Positions 1 through 6,567 of a stretch of 13,281 nt of DNA are shown piece after piece. Below the pieces are notes generated by a model, which saw only the letters and a list, made by a program, of their open reading frames with translations, ran no database searches and was not told the DNA's origin. Position numbers and translations under genes: made by a program. The stretch is from Opitutaceae bacterium UBA4094. Lineage in GTDB: Bacteria; Verrucomicrobiota; Verrucomicrobiia; Opitutales; Opitutaceae. How positions within the stretch are numbered: the first letter of the stretch is position 1; each line of letters starts with the position of its first letter. The stretch lies in the NCBI GenBank assembly GCA_002382525.1, contig DFYA01000263.1, forward strand, positions 5,705-18,985, in the 5' to 3' direction.

Positions 1-465
1 CCCGTCACGCCGGCGGTGGTAGGTTTCGCTACGCTTCATCTTTCGTTGCCGGATCTCGTCAACCAACGCGACCACCGAGGCATGATCCGGCCACCGGTCC
101 GGGCGATCTTCGATTTTGTTGACGCTTTTCCCCACCAACTCCTCGCGCGACCACTGGTGCGCCTCGCACGTCTGGTCATTGCACGCCACGATCGCGAGCG
201 GCTCGTCCCGGTCATTCGGGTCCATGATGAGCACGCTTTCGGGACACGCCTTGAACACCGCCTCGGCCAGCTCGGCACGGGCTTCGGTCGCGCCCAACCG
301 CACCTCCAACGTCTTCCGACAACGCCGCTCCGCCCACCAAGCCCACCCTACGCTCACCGCGATCAATCCACACACCGCCACCCCTGCGTTATCCCAAGAA
401 ACAGCTTGGGCGAACGCCACGGGAAGAACTCCAATCGGGAGGCAGACTATGCAAAAAACATTCAC
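1..465 (-). CDS. Membrane-anchored PAS-domain sensor protein, N-terminal part (probable sensor kinase), cut by window start
   Basis: This minus-strand frame is open from the stop codon at 481-483 to position 1. No Met start is available before codon 81, so the start must be GTG: either 465, which gives a hydrophobic leader ending ...PVAFAQA, or 420, which has GGAG eight bases upstream. I use 465. About 155 codons are visible. After the leader comes a membrane segment (about residues 27-44, AGVAVCGLIAVSVGWAWW), a basic/helical linker, and a PAS domain from about residue 75 (ESVLIMDPND, then IVACNDQTCEAHQWSREELVGK). The order and wording mirror the N-terminus of the kinase gene just upstream (637-2760), so this is probably a tandem duplicate. 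A kinase or receiver module is expected beyond the edge but is not visible; a cyclase or chemoreceptor output remains possible. The PAS call is firm, the kinase call is inference. Confidence 0.75.
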   Translation of the reverse strand, partial: MNVFCIVCLPIGVLPVAFAQAVSWDNAGVAVCGLIAVSVGWAWWAERRCRKTLEVRLGATEARAELAEAVFKACPESVLIMDPNDRDEPLAIVACNDQTCEAHQWSREELVGKSVNKIEDRPDRWPDHASVVALVDEIRQRKMKRSETYHRRRDG

Positions 466-568
466 GAAGCACGGACTGCCTCATGAAAATGGCAAATCGT
501 TAGCCACGGCAAAACCAAAACGCCTTCGCCAGACAACGCCGATTACTGGCAAAAACTCCGCATCGCGC

Positions 569-583
569 GCGGTTCCGAACCGC
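569..583. repeat. Perfect 15-bp palindrome between the two sensor genes
   Basis: GCGGTTC and GAACCGC flank a single central base, giving seven-base arms. It lies in the roughly 170-bp gap (466-636) between the stop of the hybrid kinase gene and the start of the second PAS gene. It could be an operator for a dimeric regulator or a short RNA hairpin. No T-tract follows directly, so it is a poor intrinsic terminator. The rest of the gap shows no recognisable gene or convincing promoter. Confidence 0.35.
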
Positions 584-636
584 CTCCTCGGCGCCGCCCT
601 CCGCAGACTTATCCTAACAGATACAACTGGTGCTTC

Positions 637-2760
637 CTAGCTCAGCACCGGCGCCAGTTCGGACCGGGTGAACGGCTTCTGCAGCATGCAGTCGACTTCC
701 AGCGCCAGCAGTTCGTTTTTGTGCTCACTCGGAAAATAGCCACTGCACACCACCACGCGGCCCCGCCACCCGCCCGCGCGCAGGCGCCGCATCAGCTCCA
801 ACCCGGAAACAACCGGCAGGTTAAGATCCGTCAGAACCACATCATAACTGTCTGGCCGCGCCGCTAACTCATCCAACGCCGCCTGCCCGGTCGTGAACAC
901 GCGCACATCGTGACCCAACGACTCGATCATGCGCTGCGACGCATACGCGACCAATTCGTTGTCCTCGACCAGCAACACCCGCCGGCGCGGATGCGCCGCG
1001 TCGTTCCCGCCCGCCCCGTTCGGCGTCGCGTCGTTCGCCGAGTCCGGCGACCCGCCCGCAGCCGCGTCCATCGCCGGGATGTAGATATGGAACGCGGTCC
1101 CTTCATCCGGCTCCGACTCGATCTCGATCCAACCACCCAACGCCATGCTCACGTGCCACGCCGTCGCCAAACCCAGACCCGTTCCCTGGCCGACCTCCTT
1201 GGTCGTGAAGAACGGCTCGAATACCCGTTCACGCACCTCCTCGCTGATGCCCTTGCCGTTGTCGCGCACGGTCAACCGGCGCCAGCGTCGTGGCGTGTGG
1301 TGATCGGGATTGTCCCTCGCCCCGGATGCTCGTGTCATCGTGGTGAGCGAGATCTCCAATCTCGGAACCCACTCGCCCGCCGCCCCGACCTCGGCCTTCT
1401 CCACCAACGTGTCCCGCGCGTTCAGAATCAAGTTAACCACCAATTGATTCAGGTCGGATCGATTGGCCCACACCCACGCGGGCGCGTCGGGCGCCGTCAA
1501 CCGCACCTGAATGCGGCGGTCGATCGCCTTCGACAGAAATTCAAGGTTCTCGCGCACCACCGCCTCCAACGCGAGCAACCCGCACGACTCCACAGATCGT
1601 CGTCCAAACGTCAGGATGCGCTGCGTCAACTCGCGCGCCCGCTCGATCCCTTCTTGGATCGGCTTCAGGTGTCCGGCCACTTGGGCATCCTCGCCGCGCG
1701 CCACCTCGAGCATCTCCGCATGCAGCGACATCGGCGTGAGCAGGTTATTGAATTCATGCGCGATGCCGCCGACCATTTCGCCCACCGCGCGCAGTTTGCG
1801 TCCCTGCAACAGTTCCGCGTCGAGACGCTTCATCTCCGTGATGTCCGTGCGCGAACCCACCATGCGAAGCGGGCGTTTGTTTGCGTCGAAAAGCGTGATG
1901 CCGCGGCTGACGATCCACCGCCAGTTGCCGTCCTTATGTTTGGCCCGATACTGGAACACGTAAGGCGCGCCTTCCTCCCAGTGCCGCCTCAGCACCCCGG
2001 GCCTTTTCTCCTCGTCCTCCGGGTGGAGCAGCTCCAACCAACGCTCGCCCACGTCCGGCAACTCCTCTTTCGAATAGCCGAGCATCTGGCGGCAACGATC
2101 ACTGTAGCGGATACGATCCGCCACGACGTCCCAATCCCAGATCCCGTCATTGGAGGCGCGTAGCACCAGGTCGTTGAGCTCCGCCGTGTCGCGCAACCGT
2201 TCCTCGCTCGCGCGGCGCTCCCGTTCCGCCGTGAGATCACGGTCCACGCCGATCATGTATTCATGCCCGTCGATCACCACCAGCCGAGCAACGTATTCAA
2301 TATCGAATACAGAACCGTCCTTGCGACGATGCGGGTTTTCACCCCGGCAGGTGCCCGCGCGCAGCCTGGCGAGAAACCGTTGCGCGTCGTCATACGTGAG
2401 CCGCAGCGGCGTGAGCACCTCCATGCCGCGCCCGACCAATTCCTCGCGCGTGCGCCCGTGCAGGTCGCATGCGTGCTGGTTGCACTCGACGATACGATAA
2501 GGCACCTCGCGATCATGCGGATCGAATACGCAGATGCTCAACGGAGACTCGTCGAAGAGCACGCGCAACCGATCGTTGGCGGCGCGCAACTTTGCTTCCG
2601 ATCGGAGCCGACGCCGCCGTTCCCACCACCACGCCGCCGCCACGCCCAGACCCGCCAGCACGCCGGCCCCCAGCGAACCGTCGAGCTGCGCCAAAACAAC
2701 AGCGGCCGGATCAACACCGCCACCTAACACCGAACCGGCACGCGAAAAGCAGGGTAACAT
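637..2760 (-). CDS. PAS-PAS hybrid sensor histidine kinase with C-terminal receiver domain
   Basis: A 707-residue protein. The order is a hydrophobic N-terminus with one membrane segment (about 28-46), an Arg-rich stop-transfer stretch, PAS 1 (about 60-175), PAS 2 with PAC motif (about 190-310, HKDGNWRWIVSRG), then HisKA with phospho-accepting His335 in GGIAHEFNNLLTPM. The ATPase domain has N box (LNQLVVNLILNARD), G1 (RDNGKGI), F box (FEPFFTTK) and G2 (GQGTGLGLA). A receiver (about 593-707) carries acidic ED at 599-600, phospho-acceptor Asp645 (VLTDLNLP) and Lys695 (QKPF). All catalytic residues are present, so it should autophosphorylate and pass phosphate to its own receiver. The partner and signal are unknown; no separate output regulator is adjacent. 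Start: ATG 2760, six bases after AAGGAG. An in-frame GTG at 2775 would place that site inside the gene. It lies 70 bp downstream of kdsB and may be co-transcribed with it. Confidence 0.95.
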   Translation of the reverse strand: MLPCFSRAGSVLGGGVDPAAVVLAQLDGSLGAGVLAGLGVAAAWWWERRRRLRSEAKLRAANDRLRVLFDESPLSICVFDPHDREVPYRIVECNQHACDLHGRTREELVGRGMEVLTPLRLTYDDAQRFLARLRAGTCRGENPHRRKDGSVFDIEYVARLVVIDGHEYMIGVDRDLTAERERRASEERLRDTAELNDLVLRASNDGIWDWDVVADRIRYSDRCRQMLGYSKEELPDVGERWLELLHPEDEEKRPGVLRRHWEEGAPYVFQYRAKHKDGNWRWIVSRGITLFDANKRPLRMVGSRTDITEMKRLDAELLQGRKLRAVGEMVGGIAHEFNNLLTPMSLHAEMLEVARGEDAQVAGHLKPIQEGIERARELTQRILTFGRRSVESCGLLALEAVVRENLEFLSKAIDRRIQVRLTAPDAPAWVWANRSDLNQLVVNLILNARDTLVEKAEVGAAGEWVPRLEISLTTMTRASGARDNPDHHTPRRWRRLTVRDNGKGISEEVRERVFEPFFTTKEVGQGTGLGLATAWHVSMALGGWIEIESEPDEGTAFHIYIPAMDAAAGGSPDSANDATPNGAGGNDAAHPRRRVLLVEDNELVAYASQRMIESLGHDVRVFTTGQAALDELAARPDSYDVVLTDLNLPVVSGLELMRRLRAGGWRGRVVVCSGYFPSEHKNELLALEVDCMLQKPFTRSELAPVLS

Positions 2761-2766
2761 CGGGGT

Positions 2767-2772
2767 CTCCTT
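2767..2772 (-). promoter_or_regulatory. Shine-Dalgarno site of the hybrid kinase gene
   Basis: AAGGAG read on the minus strand, six bases before ATG 2760. It decides the start against the upstream GTG at 2775. It is the only textbook ribosome-binding site in front of a gene that I found in this window. Confidence 0.8.
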
Positions 2773-2830
2773 CACTACACCGCCGCGCCTTCGAGAAAAG
2801 CCCCAAAACGAACCTCTCCTCGCCGCCCGT

Positions 2831-3577
2831 TCACCCCAGCCACTGCTCGAATTTCACCGCGTCCTCCGGCGTGTCCACGCCGATGGTCGGATCCGTCGTC
2901 ACTCCGCACAGAATTTCGAAACCGTTTTCCAACACGCGCAGTTGCTCCAGTTTTTCGATCTGCTCGTAACGCCCCGCCGGCAGCGTCGCGAACCGCTCGA
3001 TCAACTCCGCCTTATACGCGTAAAGGCCGAGATGCTTAAAACACGGGTTCGCCCGCACCCACGCGTCGTCCACCTGGCCCGCGCGGTCTCGCGCATACGG
3101 CATCGGCGCACGAGAAAAATAAAGCGCCCGCCCTCCACCCGGCGCGAACACCACCTTCACCTGGTTCGGGTTGTTGAAATCCGCCGCCGTCGTAAACGGC
3201 GTGCCCAAGGTCGCCATCGCCGCCGGCCCCGCGATGAGCTCCGCCAACGTGAGGATCTGCGCGCGCGTCACCAACGGCTCGTCAGCCTGCACATTGATCA
3301 CGTGATCGGCCTTCACCGCGCGATTCGCCTCCGCGATCCGATCGGTGCCGCTCGCGTGCTGCACACCGGTGAGAACCACCTGATAACCCGCGTCGCGCAG
3401 CGGTGCCGCCAGCAGCTCATCATCCACCGCGAAAAATAGGGGAAACTCCGGTGCCTCCGTGCGAATGCGCTCCGCCACCCACAACACCAACGGACGCCCC
3501 TTGATGACGTGGAGCAACTTGCGCGGGAAACGCGTGGATTCGAGGCGACAAGGCACGATGATCGCGGTCGTGGGCAT
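2831..3577 (-). CDS. kdsB: 3-deoxy-manno-octulosonate cytidylyltransferase (CMP-Kdo synthetase)
   Basis: Activates Kdo with CTP to CMP-Kdo, the donor for the inner core of lipopolysaccharide; cytoplasmic. The 248-residue length matches the family. Visible signatures are the nucleotide-binding start AIIVPCRLESTRFPRKLL (residues 5-22), VQADEPL around Asp99, YFSRAPMPYARD (153-164), HLGLYAYK (182-189), EKLEQLRVLENG (208-219) and the final VDTPED with Asp235, the usual second metal-ligand position. The start is set by the conserved N-terminus (MPTTAIIVP); no Shine-Dalgarno is visible. The open frame continues upstream, but that part is antisense to HPr and is not real. The gene is divergent from HPr across 78 bp and is followed by the hybrid kinase. 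It implies an LPS-bearing Gram-negative host. Confidence 0.97.
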   Translation of the reverse strand: MPTTAIIVPCRLESTRFPRKLLHVIKGRPLVLWVAERIRTEAPEFPLFFAVDDELLAAPLRDAGYQVVLTGVQHASGTDRIAEANRAVKADHVINVQADEPLVTRAQILTLAELIAGPAAMATLGTPFTTAADFNNPNQVKVVFAPGGGRALYFSRAPMPYARDRAGQVDDAWVRANPCFKHLGLYAYKAELIERFATLPAGRYEQIEKLEQLRVLENGFEILCGVTTDPTIGVDTPEDAVKFEQWLG

Positions 3578-3655
3578 AAGGCTGCAAACGCTGCGCTCCC
3601 GGTTTTTGGGTTGCAAGCCGCCGTCACACGCCGGACGGTGCTCGGTCTTACTGCA
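3578..3655. promoter_or_regulatory. Divergent intergenic region kdsB / HPr
   Basis: These 78 bp separate two divergent start codons and must hold the promoters for both unless either transcript starts further upstream. I could not find a convincing -35/-10 pair on either strand, and neither start codon has a Shine-Dalgarno sequence. Confidence 0.4.
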
Positions 3656-3952
3656 ATGGAAAAGAACGACACGACCACAAGCGGCCAGCACATCAAAGAA
3701 CTGGTTGTCCAAAACAAAATGGGCATCCACGCACGCCCCGCCGCCATGATCGTGCGCATCACCAACAAGTTCAAAGCCGACGTTTTTGTCGAAAAGGACG
3801 AGGAGCAGGTGAACGGCAAATCCATCATGGGCCTGATGATGCTCGCGGCCGGTAAAGGCTCGAAGGTCAAGTTCCTCGCCACCGGCGACGACGCCCCCCA
3901 GATGCTCGCCGAGCTCGAACAACTCTTCACCCGCAAGTTCGACGAGGCCTGA
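3656..3952 (+). CDS. ptsH: Phosphocarrier protein HPr
   Basis: A 98-residue HPr-family phosphocarrier. The active-site histidine is His25 in KMGIHARPAAM, the site phosphorylated by enzyme I. Ser56 in VNGKSIMGLMML matches the regulatory Ser46 that HPr kinase/phosphorylase modifies. The core has normal length, preceded by about ten extra polar residues (EKNDTTTSGQ). The start is ATG 3656; the frame is open further upstream, but that stretch is the antisense of kdsB. No enzyme I, sugar permease or HPr kinase is nearby, so whether it works in sugar uptake or in regulation cannot be told from here. A strong terminator follows 33 bp after the stop, so it is probably a single-gene transcript. Confidence 0.96.
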   Translation: MEKNDTTTSGQHIKELVVQNKMGIHARPAAMIVRITNKFKADVFVEKDEEQVNGKSIMGLMMLAAGKGSKVKFLATGDDAPQMLAELEQLFTRKFDEA

Positions 3953-3958
3953 GTTGTT

Positions 3959-4053
3959 GCCCACGAAACCCACGAAATTACACCAAAAAGGCGACCTGCC
4001 CGGGTCGCCTTTTCCATTTCCGACTTTCGTGTCTTTTCGTGGGTTTCGTGGGC
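3959..4053. repeat. Long inverted repeat (19-bp perfect arms) built from TTTCGTGGG units
   Basis: The left arm 3959-3977 and right arm 4035-4053 are exact reverse complements of each other. Each arm contains a tandem CACGAAAC-CCACGAAA pattern (TTTCGTGGG repeated on the other strand), and a further related copy, TTTCGTGTC, sits just inside the right arm. The arms bracket the terminator hairpin at 3986-4013. The right arm ends on the first base of the TatD stop codon. It may be a dispersed repeat family used as an outer terminator stem; that is inference. Confidence 0.8.
3986..4013. terminator. Bidirectional intrinsic terminator between HPr and TatD genes
   Basis: An eleven-base stem, AAAAGGCGACC / GGTCGCCTTTT, closes a six-base loop (3997-4002). 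The A-tract on one side and T-tract on the other give a U-run for transcripts in both directions. It fits the convergent arrangement of HPr (plus) and the TatD-family gene (minus). Confidence 0.88.
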
Positions 4054-4889
4054 TACATCCCGAAAAACCCCCGAGCCGTCTTCGTGGTGACCTCGGCCAA
4101 CTCCTCCACGCTCACGCCAAACATCGTCGCCGCGTAATCCGCCGTGTGCCGCATAAATCCGGGCTCGTTGGGTTTCCCGCGATGCGGCACCGGCGTCAGA
4201 TAGGGCGCGTCGGTTTCCAACATCAACCGCGCGAGGCCCTGCACCTTGGCCGCCTCGCGCACGTTCTCCGCGTTCTTGTAAGTGAGCACACCCGTGAACG
4301 ACCCATACGCGCCGCGCTTCAGCAGCTCGCTCATCTCCGCCGGACCTTCGCTGAAACAGTGAAACACCACGCGCGTCCAATCCACGCCGCTCGCGTCGAT
4401 CATCGCGACCGACTCCGCAAACGCCCCGCGCGAGTGCACGACCAGCGGACACCCCAACCGCTTCGCGATTTCCAACTGCACCTCAAACGCCGCACGTTGC
4501 CAGGCAAAGATCTGCTCGGCCTTCGCCGCGTCGTCCTTCGGCAAATGAAACCGATCGAGCCCGCACTCGCCGAGCGCGACCGGGAGTAGCGCAGGCTTCC
4601 AGCCTGCTTCGGAAGGCAGGCTGGATGCCTGCGCTACTTTCCAAAACGATTCAATCTGCGCGACCTCCTCGGCCCAGTTCTCGCGCACATGACACGGATG
4701 CAGCCCGACCGAAAACCGCACCGTCCCCGCGTGCTTCAGCGCCAGGTCGCGGATGAGCGCCCAATCGTCGCTCTCCGTGCCGATGGAAATCATCTCCCTC
4801 ACGCCCGCGTCGCGCGACCGCGCCAGCACGCCGTCCAATTCCCCGCGCCGGGCAAACCCGTCCAAGTGAGTGTGCGTGTCGATGAGCAT
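4053..4889 (-). CDS. tatD: TatD-family metal-dependent hydrolase / DNase
   Basis: A 278-residue TIM-barrel hydrolase of the TatD family, whose characterised members are metal-dependent exo/endonucleases. Metal-site residues are all present: His6 and His8 (DTHTHLD), Glu108 (ALGECGLD), His152 (VVHSRGA), His177 (VFHCFSEG) and Asp227 (LETDAPYL). The ending, with RGKPNEP and MFGVSVEEL, is typical. The protein is somewhat longer than the usual 255-265 residues because residues of about 84-103 (VAQASSLPSEAGWKPALLP) are encoded by a 52-bp palindromic element inserted just before the conserved ALGECGLD strand; the frame is kept. The start is ATG 4889. The bases before it (ATCTAATTTAACACAC) have no Shine-Dalgarno. 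It follows the M32 peptidase gene across a 105-bp gap containing a REP-like hairpin. Whether it is TatD proper or a YcfH/YabD paralogue cannot be decided. Confidence 0.93.
   Translation of the reverse strand: MLIDTHTHLDGFARRGELDGVLARSRDAGVREMISIGTESDDWALIRDLALKHAGTVRFSVGLHPCHVRENWAEEVAQIESFWKVAQASSLPSEAGWKPALLPVALGECGLDRFHLPKDDAAKAEQIFAWQRAAFEVQLEIAKRLGCPLVVHSRGAFAESVAMIDASGVDWTRVVFHCFSEGPAEMSELLKRGAYGSFTGVLTYKNAENVREAAKVQGLARLMLETDAPYLTPVPHRGKPNEPGFMRHTADYAATMFGVSVEELAEVTTKTARGFFGM
4586..4637. repeat. 52-bp palindromic element inside the TatD coding sequence
   Basis: Arms 4586-4607 and 4616-4637 are 22 bases each and match with one mismatch; the spacer is eight bases (TTCGGAAG). Each arm begins or ends with GTAGCGCAGGC. 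The element is translated in frame as VAQASSLPSEAGWKPALL, in a region that is variable in TatD proteins, between two conserved blocks. Neither arm resembles TatD family sequence. The form suggests a mobile REP-type repeat that has been tolerated inside a gene. Confidence 0.88.
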
Positions 4890-4918
4890 GTGTGTTAAAT
4901 TAGATGCATTCGTCCCGA

Positions 4919-4970
4919 CGTGGGAAGCGAGCTTGCTCGCGATGTTGAGCGTTCAAATCGACGAGCAAGC
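4919..4970. repeat. REP-like hairpin between the M32 peptidase and TatD genes
   Basis: The core is GCGAGC-TT-GCTCGC at 4927-4940, preceded by CGTGGGAA and followed by GATGTTG. A third segment at 4962-4970 (CGAGCAAGC) is an exact inverted match to 4931-4939 (GCTTGCTCG), so two alternative hairpins can form. From memory, the core closely resembles the GTGGGAGCGAGC..GCTCGCGA repeats of Pseudomonas fluorescens-type genomes. Its place between two co-directional genes is typical of REP elements. It fills most of the gap 4890-4994, in which I see no gene. Confidence 0.7.
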
Positions 4971-4994
4971 GCGCGGCCCGCCATCCATCCGCGC

Positions 4995-6512
4995 TCACCC
5001 CAAATACAGCGGGCCATACCGCTCCCGCAGATACCGCAGCAGATACTTCGGCGTGAGCTCCTCGCCGGTCACGCGGCGCACCAACTCCAGCGTTTCGTAG
5101 CGCCGCCCTTGCTCGTGGATCTCCGTCCGCAGCCAACCGAGCAACCGCGAGAAATCCCCCTTCTCGAAATCCGTATCCAGCTCCGGATACTTCGCGCGCA
5201 CCGTGAACCACAGCTGCGCCGCCATCATGTTGCCAAGGCAGTAGCTCGGGAAGTAGCCAAACGCCCCGCCCGACCAATGCACATCCTGCAACACGCCCAC
5301 TTTGTCTTCCGTGGGCGTCAGGCCGAGTAGCTCCTCCGACAGCGCATTCCACGCCGCAGGCAAATCCTTCACCGCGAGTTCCCCCGCGAAAAGCCGCCGC
5401 TCCAACTCGAAGCGCAGCAGGATGTGCAGGTTGTAGTGCACCTCGTCGGAATCGACACGGATCAAGGTCGGCGCCACTTCGTTGACCGCCAGATAGAGCT
5501 CCTCCGAGGAGACGGAGACGAGTTGTGCCGGAAACTTCTCGCGGAAGCGCGGCTCGAAAAACCGCCAGAACGCGCGGCTGCGCGAGACTTGATTTTCCCA
5601 CAGCCGGCTCTGGGATTCGTGCACGCCCATGCCCGCGTTCTGCCCAAGCGGCGTGCCTTGCGCCTCGAGCGGTAGGCCTTGTTCATACAAACCGTGCCCC
5701 GTTTCGTGAATCGAGGAAAAGAGCGAATCGAGCGGATTGTCCGCGTCGAAGCGCGTGGTCATGCGAATGTCCGCCCCCGGGCCTTCGCAGAACGGGTGGA
5801 GTGAAACGTCGATACGTCCGCGCCGGTAGTTGAAGCCGAGTGTCGCGGTGACCTCGCGCAGGAACTCGCGCTGCGCCTCGACGGGGAAGCCCTTGAACAC
5901 GCCTTCCTTGGCGCGCACCGGCGACGCGGCGATTTCGCGCACCAGCGGCACGAGACCCGCCTTCAGTTCGGCGAACAACTCGGTGAGTTTCGCCGCCGTC
6001 ATACCCGGGTCGTGTTTGTCGATCGCGTAGTCGAACGCGCGGTCGCCCCAGCCGAGATACGCCGCCTCCTGCTTCGCGAGTGCGAGGTGTTTCTCCAAAA
6101 ACGGCGCGAATGCGGAGAAGTCCGATCTCTCCTTTGCGTCGGCCCACGCGTGATACGCCGCGCTCGAAAGCCGCGCCTTCTCCGCGACGAACGCCGCCGG
6201 CAGTTTAACCACGCGGTCATAGTCTTTCCGCGCCTCACGCACCACCACCCGGCGATCCGCCGCCCCGGCACATTTGTCACTTAATAAGTGACAAACAGGA
6301 TCCTCCAATTCGTCGAGCAACGTGCCGATTTCCGAGTCCGCTGCTGCGGCATGTTGAAGCTCCGCGAGGAGTGCGAGTTGCTCGGCGCGCAGGTCGGCAC
6401 TGTCGGGCGGGAGGTTCACCTGTTCGTCCCAGCCGAGCAGCCCGGCCACCGTGCCGAGGTGATGGACGCGTTTAAGTTTCGTAACGAGGCGCTCGTAAGA
6501 ATCAGCGGGCAT
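4995..6512 (-). CDS. M32-family metallocarboxypeptidase (thermostable carboxypeptidase Taq type)
   Basis: Zinc carboxypeptidase removing C-terminal residues from peptides; cytoplasmic, as no signal peptide is visible. The 505-residue length fits peptidase family M32. Family signatures are visible: HPF (239-241) in IDVSLHPFCEG, the zinc motif HETGH (269-273), the downstream ligand Glu299 in GMGVHESQSRLWEN, IRVDSDEVHYNLHI, and GYFPSYCLGNMMAAQ near the end. The start chosen is ATG 6512 (MPADSYERL); a TTG six codons upstream is possible. GAGG lies too close to the ATG to be an ideal ribosome site. Residues of about 73-81 (VCHLLSDKC) are encoded by a perfect 23-bp palindrome in an early, poorly conserved helix region; the frame and all catalytic residues are intact. 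It is 55 bp downstream of the DUF4097-like gene and upstream of the TatD gene. Confidence 0.95.
   Translation of the reverse strand: MPADSYERLVTKLKRVHHLGTVAGLLGWDEQVNLPPDSADLRAEQLALLAELQHAAAADSEIGTLLDELEDPVCHLLSDKCAGAADRRVVVREARKDYDRVVKLPAAFVAEKARLSSAAYHAWADAKERSDFSAFAPFLEKHLALAKQEAAYLGWGDRAFDYAIDKHDPGMTAAKLTELFAELKAGLVPLVREIAASPVRAKEGVFKGFPVEAQREFLREVTATLGFNYRRGRIDVSLHPFCEGPGADIRMTTRFDADNPLDSLFSSIHETGHGLYEQGLPLEAQGTPLGQNAGMGVHESQSRLWENQVSRSRAFWRFFEPRFREKFPAQLVSVSSEELYLAVNEVAPTLIRVDSDEVHYNLHILLRFELERRLFAGELAVKDLPAAWNALSEELLGLTPTEDKVGVLQDVHWSGGAFGYFPSYCLGNMMAAQLWFTVRAKYPELDTDFEKGDFSRLLGWLRTEIHEQGRRYETLELVRRVTGEELTPKYLLRYLRERYGPLYLG
6273..6295. repeat. Perfect 23-bp palindrome inside the M32 peptidase gene
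   Basis: TTTGTCACTT and AAGTGACAAA form ten-base arms around AAT. It is AT-rich in an otherwise strongly GC-rich gene, and is translated in frame as VCHLLSDKC in a segment not conserved in the family. The sequence is unrelated to the TatD element. It may be a small inserted repeat or a protein-binding site captured in the coding region. Confidence 0.82.
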
Positions 6513-6567
6513 GCCTCGAAGGTTTTTCAACGACGAACGCGGGTCAACCGCCGTCGTCGCTCAACGC

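Noticed and set aside
393..410. CCCAAG/CTTGGG hairpin near the start of the partial PAS gene
   Set aside because: Only six-base arms inside coding sequence; expected by chance in this much DNA.
910..2163. 417-codon plus-strand ORF over the hybrid kinase
   Set aside because: Antisense shadow: Arg/His/Pro-rich with no family motif, while the opposite strand has every kinase motif.
2761..2775. GTG start five codons upstream of the hybrid kinase ATG
   Set aside because: It would place the strong AAGGAG site within the coding sequence; the ATG at 2760 has ideal spacing.
2534..3439. 301-codon plus-strand ORF over kdsB and the kinase start
   Set aside because: Very Arg-rich and antisense to an unambiguous kdsB.
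3978..4034. Riboswitch or attenuator between HPr and TatD
   Set aside because: The structure is fully explained as a bidirectional terminator at convergent gene ends.
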